A stretch of 20,720 bases of DNA from Candidatus Atribacteria bacterium. Its GTDB lineage: Bacteria; Bipolaricaulota; Bipolaricaulia; UBA7950; UBA9294. Shown here in pieces: positions 6,546 to 14,859 of the stretch. The stretch spans positions 1 through 20,720 of the forward strand of contig SPBW01000016.1 of assembly GCA_004525685.1 (NCBI GenBank), in the 5' to 3' direction. The notes beneath the pieces are model-generated. The model saw only the letters and a list, made by a program, of their open reading frames with translations, made no database searches and had not been told where the DNA came from. Positions within the stretch are counted from its first letter, which is position 1, and every line of letters starts with the position of its first letter. Made by a program: the position numbers and the translations under genes.

Positions 6546-7178
6546 TTGAGGATCGTGGATTCGAGTCAAAGAGAGACAGACCAGCCGAGAACGCACAAAC
6601 ATCTTGTGCTTGATGAAGATGTGCATCGTGCTCTGAAGAAGAAGAAGTCAGAGACGGGCGTTAATGTGAAAGATCTAGGCAACAGCGTTCTGCGATCCGT
6701 CTTAGAACGCCCGCTCTTGACAGAAGCCATCGGCAGAAGAATCGTCTCCTCCGGCCTGCTGAGTGAAGCAGAATTCTCCGAACTGCGCAAAGAGGCGCTT
6801 CGCGATATTACTCAGCCACACTCGAAAACGGGAAGCGTATTTCAACCTACTGCAAACAATACATTCACTGCGGGCAGCTGGGAGATGAGGGAACTTGCCT
6901 GTGATCTTGAGAATCAGTTCCAGGTGTTCATGATGTGGGCCAGAGATCTGCAGTTTAGGTCCATTCCACTTCACACACACGATGGGATGGAGTATTGGCT
7001 GGTTCTGTCTGGTGCGATGATGATGACTGTCGATGCTGAGAGCCAAGTTCTCAAGGCACCGGAGACCCACGTAGTCAGGCAAGGTGAAAGCCACTCTTCT
7101 GCTCCCTTGTCGCTGGAGACGATGCTGATCGTTGTCCTTACTCCCCCGAACAAAGGACTCCCTCCTTGGGTGGAGTAG
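6546..7178 (+). CDS. Ribbon-helix-helix / cupin fusion, probable metal- or ligand-sensing regulator
   Basis: A protein of about 210 residues. Residues 18-54 look like a ribbon-helix-helix (Arc/MetJ/CopG-like) DNA-binding unit: strand KHLVLDE, helix DVHRALKKKKSETG, then VNVKDLGNSVLRSVLE. Residues 56-90 form a helical linker. Residues 110-200 form a cupin barrel with a complete first motif, H143-x-H145-x3-E149-x6-G156, and a second motif RQGESH ending in H183; these four residues are the usual metal ligands. The composition suggests a one-component regulator in which metal or ligand binding controls DNA binding, analogous in layout to NikR, but that is inference. There is no ATG in the N-terminal region; the start is either TTG 6546 after GAGCGAGG or GTG 6555 after TGAGGA, both with short spacing. 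Target genes are unknown; the divergent LRR gene and itself are the nearest candidates. Confidence 0.75.
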   Translation: MRIVDSSQRETDQPRTHKHLVLDEDVHRALKKKKSETGVNVKDLGNSVLRSVLERPLLTEAIGRRIVSSGLLSEAEFSELRKEALRDITQPHSKTGSVFQPTANNTFTAGSWEMRELACDLENQFQVFMMWARDLQFRSIPLHTHDGMEYWLVLSGAMMMTVDAESQVLKAPETHVVRQGESHSSAPLSLETMLIVVLTPPNKGLPPWVE

Positions 7179-7232
7179 TTGCCGTTTGCAGGCAGTAGCG
7201 ACTGGCGTTCATCCGATCCCAAAAAGAGAAGA

Positions 7233-7262
7233 GAGAGGAACGGCTCTCGTATCGTTCCTCTC
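7233..7262. terminator. Hairpin between convergent RHH-cupin and M42 genes
   Basis: GAGAGGAACG (7233-7242) and CGTTCCTCTC (7253-7262) form a perfect 10-bp stem with a 10-nt loop, 54 nt after the RHH-cupin stop. The purine/pyrimidine-rich arms are flanked by AAAAAGAAG on the left, which gives a T-rich tail only in the minus-strand direction. The remainder of 7179-7462 shows no gene. Confidence 0.5.
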
Positions 7263-7462
7263 CCTCTGGAGTCAAGGAGGCGTCTGGGTTGTTCCAACGC
7301 TCCAACAGTCTAGTGACAATCTTGTGAGATGATCAGCCCGTACGTCGGCACGAAACCCGAAGTCTGCCTCTCTTATTCCGGCAGTACGTCCACATTCCTG
7401 TTGGGACACACGGCAGGCTGTTGGCCAGGACAACTGGGAAAAGCACTGCCCTCAGGCTAGAT

Positions 7463-8515
7463 CTACAGTCGCTGAATCAGCGTAGCCGCCGTGGTCGCGA
7501 GATAGTCGAACGTGCTCAGGGGAGTGACTTCGAATCCATGACTGCTGTCTCGCACATAGCCCAGACAGGCGATGCGCGGAGACGCTCCGATGGCGTACAC
7601 GGCGCTTGCATCAGACGATGCTCCTGCATAAACGACGGGCTGCAAGTCGACGCCTGCAGATGACGAAAGCTGGCAGATCTCCCGCAGCAATTCCTGATCG
7701 TAGGTAGCCATGCTGTCCCGAGAGCGAATGCCGGGACGGCCATCGAGCTCAATGGGGCACTCGGGGACAAGCGGGCTGCCATCGACAGCGATGAAGATGT
7801 CAGGCCGCTCGCGTTGTGCGAGGAACTTTGCTCCCAGACAGCCAATCTCTTCTTCGACAGTGAACGCAATGATGAGTGGCGATCGAGGCTTGAGTTTCTT
7901 GCTCTTGAGATCCTGCAAAGCTAGCAGACAGGCTACAATCGACAGCCGATTGTCGAACGTCCATGCGCCCACCCAAGGGAATACCTCCTCCCCAAACACA
8001 ATGGGGCCTCGCGCAGCTCGCGCAGGGACTGCTGGAGCGCCAATGCGAATGCCGCGATCTGCTAAGGATGTTGGAGACATGCCGGTGATGATCTTGGCGG
8101 AGTCCCACGACGGACCGGCTTCAACAATCTTCCTCGAATGGCCGGACCCTAGGGACAATATCCCGGTGACGTCTTCCCTATCTCCGATGATCGTGACCGC
8201 TGTTTCGCCAATCTTCCATGGGAATAGCCCTCCCAATCGATCTACCTGGAGATTGCCATTGGCGTGAATCTGAGTGACCGTCATCCCGATTTCATCCATA
8301 TGCGCAGCGAAGCAGATGGTGGGGCGTGTTGAATCTTGTCCCGCGATACGCACGAGAACATTCCCTGCTGCATCCAATTCCGGCTGGTAGTCCATTAATG
8401 CTAGCTTGGACATGAGGGCTGAAGCCATCCTCGATTCATGCCCAGACGGAGATGGAATGTCCAACAGATCAGAGAACAGGTTCAGGCCTTCATGGTTGAG
8501 CAAGTGAAGGGACAT
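7463..8515 (-). CDS. M42 family metallo-aminopeptidase
   Basis: A 350-residue cytosolic peptidase of family M42 (glutamyl/deblocking aminopeptidase or so-called endoglucanase M), which trims N-terminal residues from peptides in large dodecameric shells. All expected metal and catalytic residues are visible: H72 and D74 in AAHMDEIGM, D188 in WTFDNRLS, the catalytic and metal glutamates in FTVEEEIGCLGAKF (221-223), D245 in IAVDGSP, and H326 in RDSSHGFEV. The N-terminus has the family's SDLLDIPSPSGHE segment. Length is typical. AAGGAGCGGATAAACC precedes the ATG. The ferritin-like gene ends 25 nt upstream, so the two probably form an operon. Substrate preference cannot be read from sequence. Confidence 0.93.
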   Translation of the reverse strand: MSLHLLNHEGLNLFSDLLDIPSPSGHESRMASALMSKLALMDYQPELDAAGNVLVRIAGQDSTRPTICFAAHMDEIGMTVTQIHANGNLQVDRLGGLFPWKIGETAVTIIGDREDVTGILSLGSGHSRKIVEAGPSWDSAKIITGMSPTSLADRGIRIGAPAVPARAARGPIVFGEEVFPWVGAWTFDNRLSIVACLLALQDLKSKKLKPRSPLIIAFTVEEEIGCLGAKFLAQRERPDIFIAVDGSPLVPECPIELDGRPGIRSRDSMATYDQELLREICQLSSSAGVDLQPVVYAGASSDASAVYAIGASPRIACLGYVRDSSHGFEVTPLSTFDYLATTAATLIQRL

Positions 8516-8540
8516 GGTTTATCCGCTCCTTATTCGTGGG

Positions 8541-8984
8541 CTAGTTCTCAGTAAGGATGTGGTCGTCGTACTCGGCTTCAAGCTTGGCCTTGTGGCGACC
8601 CTCTTCTTTGGCTAGTGCTTCGAACAGAGATCGCGCTTCTCCATTCAACTCTGCCAGCCGCGAGTAGAGCTTGACGGCGCATTCTTCACGCTTCATCGCC
8701 ACGATCATGGCTTCCTGGAGATTGAGTCCCGGCGAGGCGGCGACGTCGACCAGCAGATCAGATAATCCTAGGTCCAATGCTGCGGAGTTCGCGCTGGAGG
8801 CCATCTCCTCAGGCGTGATTTGTGACAGAATCTCCATGTGCCCGTGTTCGACGCCTGCTAGCTCTGCGAACAGACCGTGGACAGCTGGATCTTTGGCTGC
8901 TGCCGCCCATTCCTTGTAGAACGCTTCGGCTTCTTTCTCCTTGGAGATGGCAAAATCAAGTGCCTTTCGCATTTGGTCTCTCAC
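8541..8984 (-). CDS. Ferritin-like diiron protein (rubrerythrin-type helical domain)
   Basis: A protein of about 147 residues forming a four-helix ferritin-like domain without a rubredoxin tail. Helix 1 carries KEKEAEAFYKEW; the diiron ligands appear as two ExxH motifs (E46-H-G-H49 and E128-G-R-H131) plus acidic residues in MKREECAVKLY (near 100). This is the pattern of the rubrerythrin-like family linked to oxidative stress or iron handling. I choose the GTG at 8984 because AAGGAGGA lies 6 nt upstream; a longer frame from an ATG at 9014 has no such signal and would place the Shine-Dalgarno inside the coding sequence. It precedes the M42 peptidase in a probable two-gene unit. The upstream kinase operon stops 95 nt before it, and no clear promoter is visible between, so readthrough is possible. 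Confidence 0.85.
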   Translation of the reverse strand: MRDQMRKALDFAISKEKEAEAFYKEWAAAAKDPAVHGLFAELAGVEHGHMEILSQITPEEMASSANSAALDLGLSDLLVDVAASPGLNLQEAMIVAMKREECAVKLYSRLAELNGEARSLFEALAKEEGRHKAKLEAEYDDHILTEN

Positions 8985-9079
8985 GGTGAATCCTCCTTGG
9001 CTGGCTGCGACCATTTCTTTACGACTGAGAGTGTAGCTTGGGGCGCAAACGATCGCGAGTTGGCATGGGAAGAACGAAC

Positions 9080-12000
9080 CTAGCCATCCTCCTCCTGCAC
9101 GGGCAGATCTATGTGGAATCGCGTGTAGCAGTCAGGCTTGGACTCCACAGTCAGCCGCCCACCATGCTCGCGGACAATGCCATAGCTGATAGATAGGCCC
9201 AAACCTGTCCCTTCATTGCGTGCCTTCGTCGTGAAGAACGGATCGAAGATCCTTGTGGCCACATCATCAGGAATGCCCAAGCCGCAGTCTTCAACCGTTG
9301 TGCGCAGCCACGTCGAGGTGTCATGGCTCATGAGACGCGACGAGATCTGAAGCTTCTTGCCGTCGCCGCTATCCAGGAATTTGGCATTCAAGCTGTCACG
9401 GGCATTGGTTACCAGGTTGATCAGCACCTGCTGAATCTGCTGGCTCCGGCAGCGGATGGCAGGCAGGTCCTCGGGGACGTCGAGTTCAAGTTGGATGAAG
9501 TCCTTCCGCAGCAGAGATCCGATGAGGGTCAACGACGCATCGACGATGTCCTTCATCCGCGCCTGACTATGTTCCTCTCGATCCTGGCGTGAGAACGAGA
9601 GCAGATTGCGCACGATCTTGGCGACACGGTCACCCTCCTCCTTGATTCCCTCAGCGAACTCTCGGAGGGACTCGTCGTCGGACCGGCTACTAATCAATTC
9701 GGCGTAGTTGATCATGCCCATCAGCGGATTGTTGATCTCATGAGCGACACCGCTGGCCAGCGTTCCGATCGACTCCAGCTTCTGGCCTTGGCGCAATTGG
9801 GCTTCGAATTGCTTGCGCTCCGAGACATCGCGAACTACCGCAAGAACGACACTCTTGCCAAGCAGCGCGACTTGGCGCAGGCTTACTTCTACCCAGAATA
9901 GCTCTCCGCTTCGCTTCTTCGCGTACCACTCAAAGATTTGCGGAGTTCCTTGCGCAGCGGCATGGATGAATTGCAGCGCCTCTTCTTGTGTATAGGGAGG
10001 CTCTCCCGAGCTGAATTCGCTGACCTGGAGGTTGAGAAACTCCTCCACTGGATAGCCAAACATCTCCTCGATCTTCTCGTTCCCATCAAGCAGACGGCCT
10101 GTCATCGGATCGTGGATCATGATGGCATCACTGGCTGAGTCGAAGATCGTTCTGTAGTTCTCCTCGGATTGCTCCAGAGCTGCTCTTGCCTCTTTGCGCT
10201 CGGTGATGTCGACGGCAAGCACAAACTCATACTCTCTTCCCCTGAAACGAAGGTGCTGTGCCGTGATCTCCACAGGCAACGGCGTTCCATCACTGCGCAG
10301 GAAGGTGGCTTCTGAGGGTTCTTCGCCATCCATGAGTCTCTTCCATAGCTCCGCGCGACGCGTTGTCGGGTAGTCGGTTTGAATGTCCCATGCATACTTT
10401 CCGAGAAGCTGGCTTCTTGAGTATCCGAGGGCTTTGCACGCCGTTTCATTGACGAACACGATCTCCCCATCCTCATGAAGCCAAAGGATGATTGCACTGG
10501 CCGAGTCCATCGAGAACTGGGTCAGTTGAAGCGACTCCTCCATTCGCTTGCGCTCTGTGATATCCTGGAAGTTGCCGTGCAGCCTGGCTACGCGTCCGCC
10601 TTCCTTCTCTGCCTCAGCCGTCGCCCGTGTCCACAGTTCGTCTCCTCGTGCGTTCGTGAAACGCAGTTCCAAGTTGTAGCCTTCCCCCGTGCGCACAGCT
10701 CTCTCAAACGCATCGCGGATGCGCTGCCCGTCCTCCGGGCGGAAGAAGCCCACGACGGCGTCGAGGCCGGATACGTCGAAGGTCTCGTCGACGCCGAAGA
10801 TGTCATAGAGGCCGCTCGTCCAGCGATTGACACCGGTTGAGATCTGATACTCCCATCCGCCCAGCTTGGCAATCCGTTGGGACTCGCTCAGCAATCGCTC
10901 GTACTCCCGCTGGCGATCCTCGGCCAGCCTTCGTTCCGTGACGTCTTGAACGATGGCTTGAATGCCCCGCTTACCATCCGCGCGCCGCATTACTGTTGCC
11001 TGGATCTCTCCGTAATGCTCGCTCCCGTCCTTCGCAATCCATGAGGTCGCGAAGGGTTCCGGCGATTGCCCGCGGGCGATCGAGCGGAATGTTCGGACAT
11101 ATTTGGAGAGATCCCGAGGGCGGATCGCTGGAATCCTGGTGAATCGTCTGCCGACCAGTTCCTCGTCCTGATATCCGATCATGTGAAGGAATGCGGGATT
11201 GGACGACGTGACAATCCCCTTCAGATTGATGGTCAAGATCCCGATGGGCGACATCTCAACGATGTTTCGATATCTCTCCTCGGATTCCTGCACGTGTCTC
11301 TGGGCTTCGATCTGGTCGGAGATGTCCTCAAAGGACACGACGAGGCGATCTTCGGGTATCCGGAACGCACGAATGCGATAATGTCCTTCCACCGGCCCGC
11401 CCTCGGAGACGAAGTTGTCCGTGCTATAGAGCGTGCCACTCTTGAACGCCTCCAGAAACGCTCTCTTGATCCCGGAGGACATCGTCTGAGGCCAGATCTC
11501 GCTAAACTCTCTCCCGAGCCATTCAGCGAGCCTAATGCCGATCAGTTTCTCGGCCTCGGGGTTGGCATTGGCTAGGATCAGCCTATCAGGGTCTTCATAG
11601 CGATAGATGAACATGCCGACCGGAGATGAGCGGACGATGCTGTCGGCCATTTCAAGTGCGTTCTGTGCTTGCTTGCGCTCGGAGATATCTCTGACGATGA
11701 CCAGTGTTTGTGCGGCGCCGCTTTGCAGGATACGGGCCTCGAAATCCTTGAGCTTCCCCTGGATCGGAAGCGTGTACTCAAGCTGCTGCATGGCTCCCGT
11801 TTGCTTGAGTGCAGCCAGTGCATCGCCCAGTCTCGTGCCGGGCTCCTCGGGCAGAATGTCCTGGAAGCGCTTGCCGAGAAACGTTTCCGGAGGGACGTAC
11901 AGCTCGTCCGCTGGGGCATGGTACAAGAGGATTCGATCTTCTTCGTCGAGCTGAAACAGCAGATCTGGAACCGTGTCCAGAATGGCCCGCAATCTTGACT

Positions 12001-13522
12001 CGCTCTCGGACAAGGCTTGCTGAGCATCTATCTGCTCGGTGATATCGACGACGATTCCACGCAGCCCGACCGGCCGCCCGTCTTGATGGATGACCGACGA
12101 GTGGATGATGACCGGAAAGGTTGATCCATCGCTACGCCTTGCCGTGTAGCGCGTGCTGTGTTCCTCACCTCCCGCGAGGAGACGTTCTACGCTGGCGCGA
12201 ATGCGACCAACGTCTTCATCGGCCAGCATGGTGAACGCGTTGAGACCATTCTCAAATTGCTCTCGCGAGTAGCCGAACTGTCGGAATGCAACCTGATTGA
12301 CAAACGTGAGCCTGCCGTCAAGTTCGCACTCGAAGACGACCTCAGGAAGCATCTCCGCCAGCTCGCGGAAGCGCTGTTCGGAGATCCGTAGCGCGGCGGT
12401 GGCCTCAATAAGATCGGTGATCTCGACTCCGATGACGAGGGCGAATTCCTCGCCTGCGGTACTGGCGTACGGACGCTCTCGGAGCTCAAACACACGTCCT
12501 GACGCGTCGGTCCACTCTCGAATGCTCTCCTGTCGGGTCTCGAGGACGTTCAGGGTCGCACACGCCGAGCAAGGGGAGTCGCAGCCGTGGAAGATCTGGT
12601 GGCACGTGCGGCCCTTGGGATCACCGAAGGTTTCGCGAAACTTGCTATTGGAGAACGGGATCGTATGATCGGTCGCCTGCAAGTACAAGAAAGCCGGCAT
12701 AGTCTCCATGACCGAGTGAAGGTGCCTTTGCTCAAGCTCCAGCGCCTGAGCCGCCTCCTTCTCAGCCGTTATGTTCTGCTGCACGGTGAGAATCTGCTCC
12801 GGGATGCCAGCTACATCTTTCAGCAGGGTGCTGGCAGCCTTCACCCAGACGGTCTTCCCATCCCTCCGTACGAGGCGTTTCTCTCGCGTGAACGTTTTCC
12901 GCCTTCCCTCACTGATGGCTGCAATGTCCTTCAGGTCAGCTTGGATGTCGTCGGGATGCGTGATCGCTGCCAGCGTCAAGTCGGGGAGATCGTCATCGTC
13001 ATACCCGAGCATGTCATAGAAGGCGCGGTTGGCAGTGACCATCGCCCTGCCTTCTGGCAAGGCAATGGAGATGGCGAGAGGGCTTGCCTGAAAGATGGCG
13101 CGAAACTGCCGTTCTGATATGCGTAAAGCCTCCTGCACGCGGTGTCTCTCGATAGCGTAGAACATCGAGCGTCGCAACATTGGCGGCGCCAGCCCGAGTT
13201 TGGGAAGGTAATCCTGGGCACCAAGGTGGAGTGCTTGCTCTGCCAACTGGCGATCATTGGCACCCGTCAACACGACGATTGGAATCGCAGGGAATCGCGC
13301 AAGGATTGCAGATACTGTATCGAGTCCGTAACTGTCCGGCAGTGTAAGATCCGACAACACAAGATCGAAACGCCCCTTCTCCAAGTAGGCCAATCCACTG
13401 TCGAGCGATGAGCAGCTTGTCAGCACGATCAGAGGATCGACGGATTCGGACAAGAACTCTCTGATCAAGCGCTCGTCTGCAGAATTGTCCTCGATCAAGA
13501 GCACGCTTAGCTTCTCGGTCAA
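9080..13522 (-). CDS. Giant cytosolic REC-9xPAS histidine kinase
   Basis: A 1480-residue kinase with no membrane segment. Residues 5-120 are a receiver domain (acidic pair E11/D12, phospho-acceptor D58 in LSDLTLPDS, K108 in YLPK). Nine PAS or PAS-like domains follow at about 138-255, 264-372, 380-498, 505-615, 622-738, 745-865, 875-992, 998-1110 and 1115-1237, most ending in the DITERK/DVSERK type motif. The second has a cysteine cluster (C307, C314, C318, C321). The C-terminus is a HisKA dimerisation helix with H1261 in GVAHEINNPL and an ATPase domain (N-box around NLVTNARDS at 1369-1377, EDCGLGIPD, GTGLGLSISYGIV). The start is TTG, supported by GGAGG 5 nt upstream. It follows the diguanylate cyclase by 1 nt and ends the operon. 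The N-terminal receiver suggests that upstream phosphotransfer gates its activity. Its own phospho-target is not encoded in this window. Confidence 0.9.
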   Translation of the reverse strand: MTEKLSVLLIEDNSADERLIREFLSESVDPLIVLTSCSSLDSGLAYLEKGRFDLVLSDLTLPDSYGLDTVSAILARFPAIPIVVLTGANDRQLAEQALHLGAQDYLPKLGLAPPMLRRSMFYAIERHRVQEALRISERQFRAIFQASPLAISIALPEGRAMVTANRAFYDMLGYDDDDLPDLTLAAITHPDDIQADLKDIAAISEGRRKTFTREKRLVRRDGKTVWVKAASTLLKDVAGIPEQILTVQQNITAEKEAAQALELEQRHLHSVMETMPAFLYLQATDHTIPFSNSKFRETFGDPKGRTCHQIFHGCDSPCSACATLNVLETRQESIREWTDASGRVFELRERPYASTAGEEFALVIGVEITDLIEATAALRISEQRFRELAEMLPEVVFECELDGRLTFVNQVAFRQFGYSREQFENGLNAFTMLADEDVGRIRASVERLLAGGEEHSTRYTARRSDGSTFPVIIHSSVIHQDGRPVGLRGIVVDITEQIDAQQALSESESRLRAILDTVPDLLFQLDEEDRILLYHAPADELYVPPETFLGKRFQDILPEEPGTRLGDALAALKQTGAMQQLEYTLPIQGKLKDFEARILQSGAAQTLVIVRDISERKQAQNALEMADSIVRSSPVGMFIYRYEDPDRLILANANPEAEKLIGIRLAEWLGREFSEIWPQTMSSGIKRAFLEAFKSGTLYSTDNFVSEGGPVEGHYRIRAFRIPEDRLVVSFEDISDQIEAQRHVQESEERYRNIVEMSPIGILTINLKGIVTSSNPAFLHMIGYQDEELVGRRFTRIPAIRPRDLSKYVRTFRSIARGQSPEPFATSWIAKDGSEHYGEIQATVMRRADGKRGIQAIVQDVTERRLAEDRQREYERLLSESQRIAKLGGWEYQISTGVNRWTSGLYDIFGVDETFDVSGLDAVVGFFRPEDGQRIRDAFERAVRTGEGYNLELRFTNARGDELWTRATAEAEKEGGRVARLHGNFQDITERKRMEESLQLTQFSMDSASAIILWLHEDGEIVFVNETACKALGYSRSQLLGKYAWDIQTDYPTTRRAELWKRLMDGEEPSEATFLRSDGTPLPVEITAQHLRFRGREYEFVLAVDITERKEARAALEQSEENYRTIFDSASDAIMIHDPMTGRLLDGNEKIEEMFGYPVEEFLNLQVSEFSSGEPPYTQEEALQFIHAAAQGTPQIFEWYAKKRSGELFWVEVSLRQVALLGKSVVLAVVRDVSERKQFEAQLRQGQKLESIGTLASGVAHEINNPLMGMINYAELISSRSDDESLREFAEGIKEEGDRVAKIVRNLLSFSRQDREEHSQARMKDIVDASLTLIGSLLRKDFIQLELDVPEDLPAIRCRSQQIQQVLINLVTNARDSLNAKFLDSGDGKKLQISSRLMSHDTSTWLRTTVEDCGLGIPDDVATRIFDPFFTTKARNEGTGLGLSISYGIVREHGGRLTVESKPDCYTRFHIDLPVQEEDG

Positions 13523-13523
13523 T

Positions 13524-14417
13524 CTAGCCTCCGTCTCTGCGTCTTCTGTACTCTCGCTTCTTTTCGTACATGTCGCGATCTGCCGCTACGATGAGGTCAT
13601 TCAGCGATGGCGCTTCTCTGGGACTGAAGGGTGCGACGCCAATGGACAAGGATAGCGGTAGAGACATCTCCAGCTTCGTGTTCTCGACTTCGATCTGCTC
13701 CAAGAGCCGCGCAAACAGAGAGCTGATGCCAGGAGGATTCGCCTCGACGGCCAGAGCCACGAACTCATCGCCTCCCAGGCGGCCGATGATGTCGGAGTCA
13801 CGCAGCGCATGCTTGAATGCTCGTGCCGCTCCCCGGAGAGCCAGATCTCCCTGCAAGTGGCCGTAAGTATCATTGATATCCTTGAGATCATTCATGTCAG
13901 CCAATAGGAGTACCGAGTCGCGGCCGTTGCGCTTGGCTACGCGCAGACTCTGATCAGCCAGGAGGCGGAATCCTCGTCGATTGTACAATCCGGTTAGAGG
14001 GTCGCGTAGCGATAGCTCCTCCAACTCAGTCCGAAACGCATGCCTTAGTTCTGCGAACTTGACAGCGTGATGCAGCAGATTGCCCTCGAGGTGCCCCTTA
14101 ACCAGATAATCTTGAGCGCCGCTTCGGACTGCTTGCTCTGCGGTGTCGATGTCAGAGAAGCCAGTGAGGATGATGATGGGAATCTCAGGCGCATGAGCGC
14201 GAAGTCGATGTAGCCCCTGCAGGCCGTCGCTATCAGGAAGCGAGAGGTCAAGGAGGATCATGTCAACGAGCTTGTCATCGATCAAACGCATGCAATCGCG
14301 AACTCGCGCGACGGTTGTCAATTCGTGCATGTATTCCGCTTCTCGGAGTAGATCCTGCACGATGCTGGCATCGCCTAGATTGTCCTCGACGAGCAGAATC
14401 CTAATGCGCTTTTTCAT
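13524..14417 (-). CDS. REC-GGDEF diguanylate cyclase response regulator
   Basis: A 297-residue cytosolic enzyme. Residues 5-120 are a receiver (E11/D12, phospho-acceptor D57 in ILLDLSLPDSDG, K107 in YLVKG). Residues about 135-292 are a GGDEF domain starting with RDPLTGLYNRRGF; the active-site loop is an intact GGDEF (215-219) and DMNDLKDINDTYGH (174-187) supplies metal and substrate contacts. A canonical inhibitory site is present: R206-D-S-D209, five residues before GGDEF. It should therefore make c-di-GMP when phosphorylated and be feedback-inhibited by it. The ATG overlaps the end of the preceding receiver gene by 17 bp and has no good Shine-Dalgarno, which suggests translational coupling. 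The kinase gene follows after 1 nt. It is the only clear output enzyme in the operon. Confidence 0.95.
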   Translation of the reverse strand: MKKRIRILLVEDNLGDASIVQDLLREAEYMHELTTVARVRDCMRLIDDKLVDMILLDLSLPDSDGLQGLHRLRAHAPEIPIIILTGFSDIDTAEQAVRSGAQDYLVKGHLEGNLLHHAVKFAELRHAFRTELEELSLRDPLTGLYNRRGFRLLADQSLRVAKRNGRDSVLLLADMNDLKDINDTYGHLQGDLALRGAARAFKHALRDSDIIGRLGGDEFVALAVEANPPGISSLFARLLEQIEVENTKLEMSLPLSLSIGVAPFSPREAPSLNDLIVAADRDMYEKKREYRRRRDGG

Positions 14418-14859
14418 TGGGAGGCAGCTTGACGATGGTTAGCCAGAAATTCTCGATGGCCTTGATGACCCGCAGAAACTGATCCAAGTCAAGGGGCTTC
14501 TTGATATAGCAATTGGCATGGAGGCTGTACGATTTCACGATGTCCTCTTCGGCGTCAGAAACAGTCAGCACAACGACGGGAATGCGCCGAAGGTCGTCGT
14601 CCTCTTTGATCTCTGCAAGCACTTCGCGGCCATCCTTCTTGGGCAGATTCAGGTCAAGAAGGATGACGTCAGGGCGCGCCGACCCAGCATGGGCACCCTC
14701 TCTTCGTAGGAAGGCGAGCGCTTCAACACCGTCTCTGACCCAAGTAATCTTGTTGCTCACCTTGGCATCCTTGAGAGCTTCTTGTGCCAGCCGGGCATCT
14801 CCCTCGTTGTCTTCCACCAAAAGGATCTCCACGGGTTCTGGGATTCGGTGTGTGCTCAT
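14401..14859 (-). CDS. Single-domain Rcp1-like response regulator
   Basis: A 152-residue CheY-like receiver without an output domain. It has E16/D17 in LLVEDNEGDARL, phospho-acceptor D69 in VILLDLNLPKKDG, T99 in VVLTVSD, and K121 in YIKKPLDLDQF. The extended loop between beta-2 and alpha-2 (LRREGAHAGSARPD) and the ENFWL end are typical of the Rcp1 group, partners of phytochrome-type kinases. The ATG overlaps the stop of the upstream kinase as ATGA, with AAGGAGG inside the kinase's last codons (14863-14869). That start is preferred over a longer frame reaching back to 15093. It likely takes phosphate from the coupled kinase; as it has no output it must act by protein contact or as a phosphate shuttle. 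Confidence 0.93.
   Translation of the reverse strand: MSTHRIPEPVEILLVEDNEGDARLAQEALKDAKVSNKITWVRDGVEALAFLRREGAHAGSARPDVILLDLNLPKKDGREVLAEIKEDDDLRRIPVVVLTVSDAEEDIVKSYSLHANCYIKKPLDLDQFLRVIKAIENFWLTIVKLPPNEKAH

Noticed and set aside
9813..13411. Many 60-180-residue open frames on the + strand across the large kinase
   Set aside because: All are antisense to conserved REC, PAS and HisKA motifs and have no start signals or recognisable domains.
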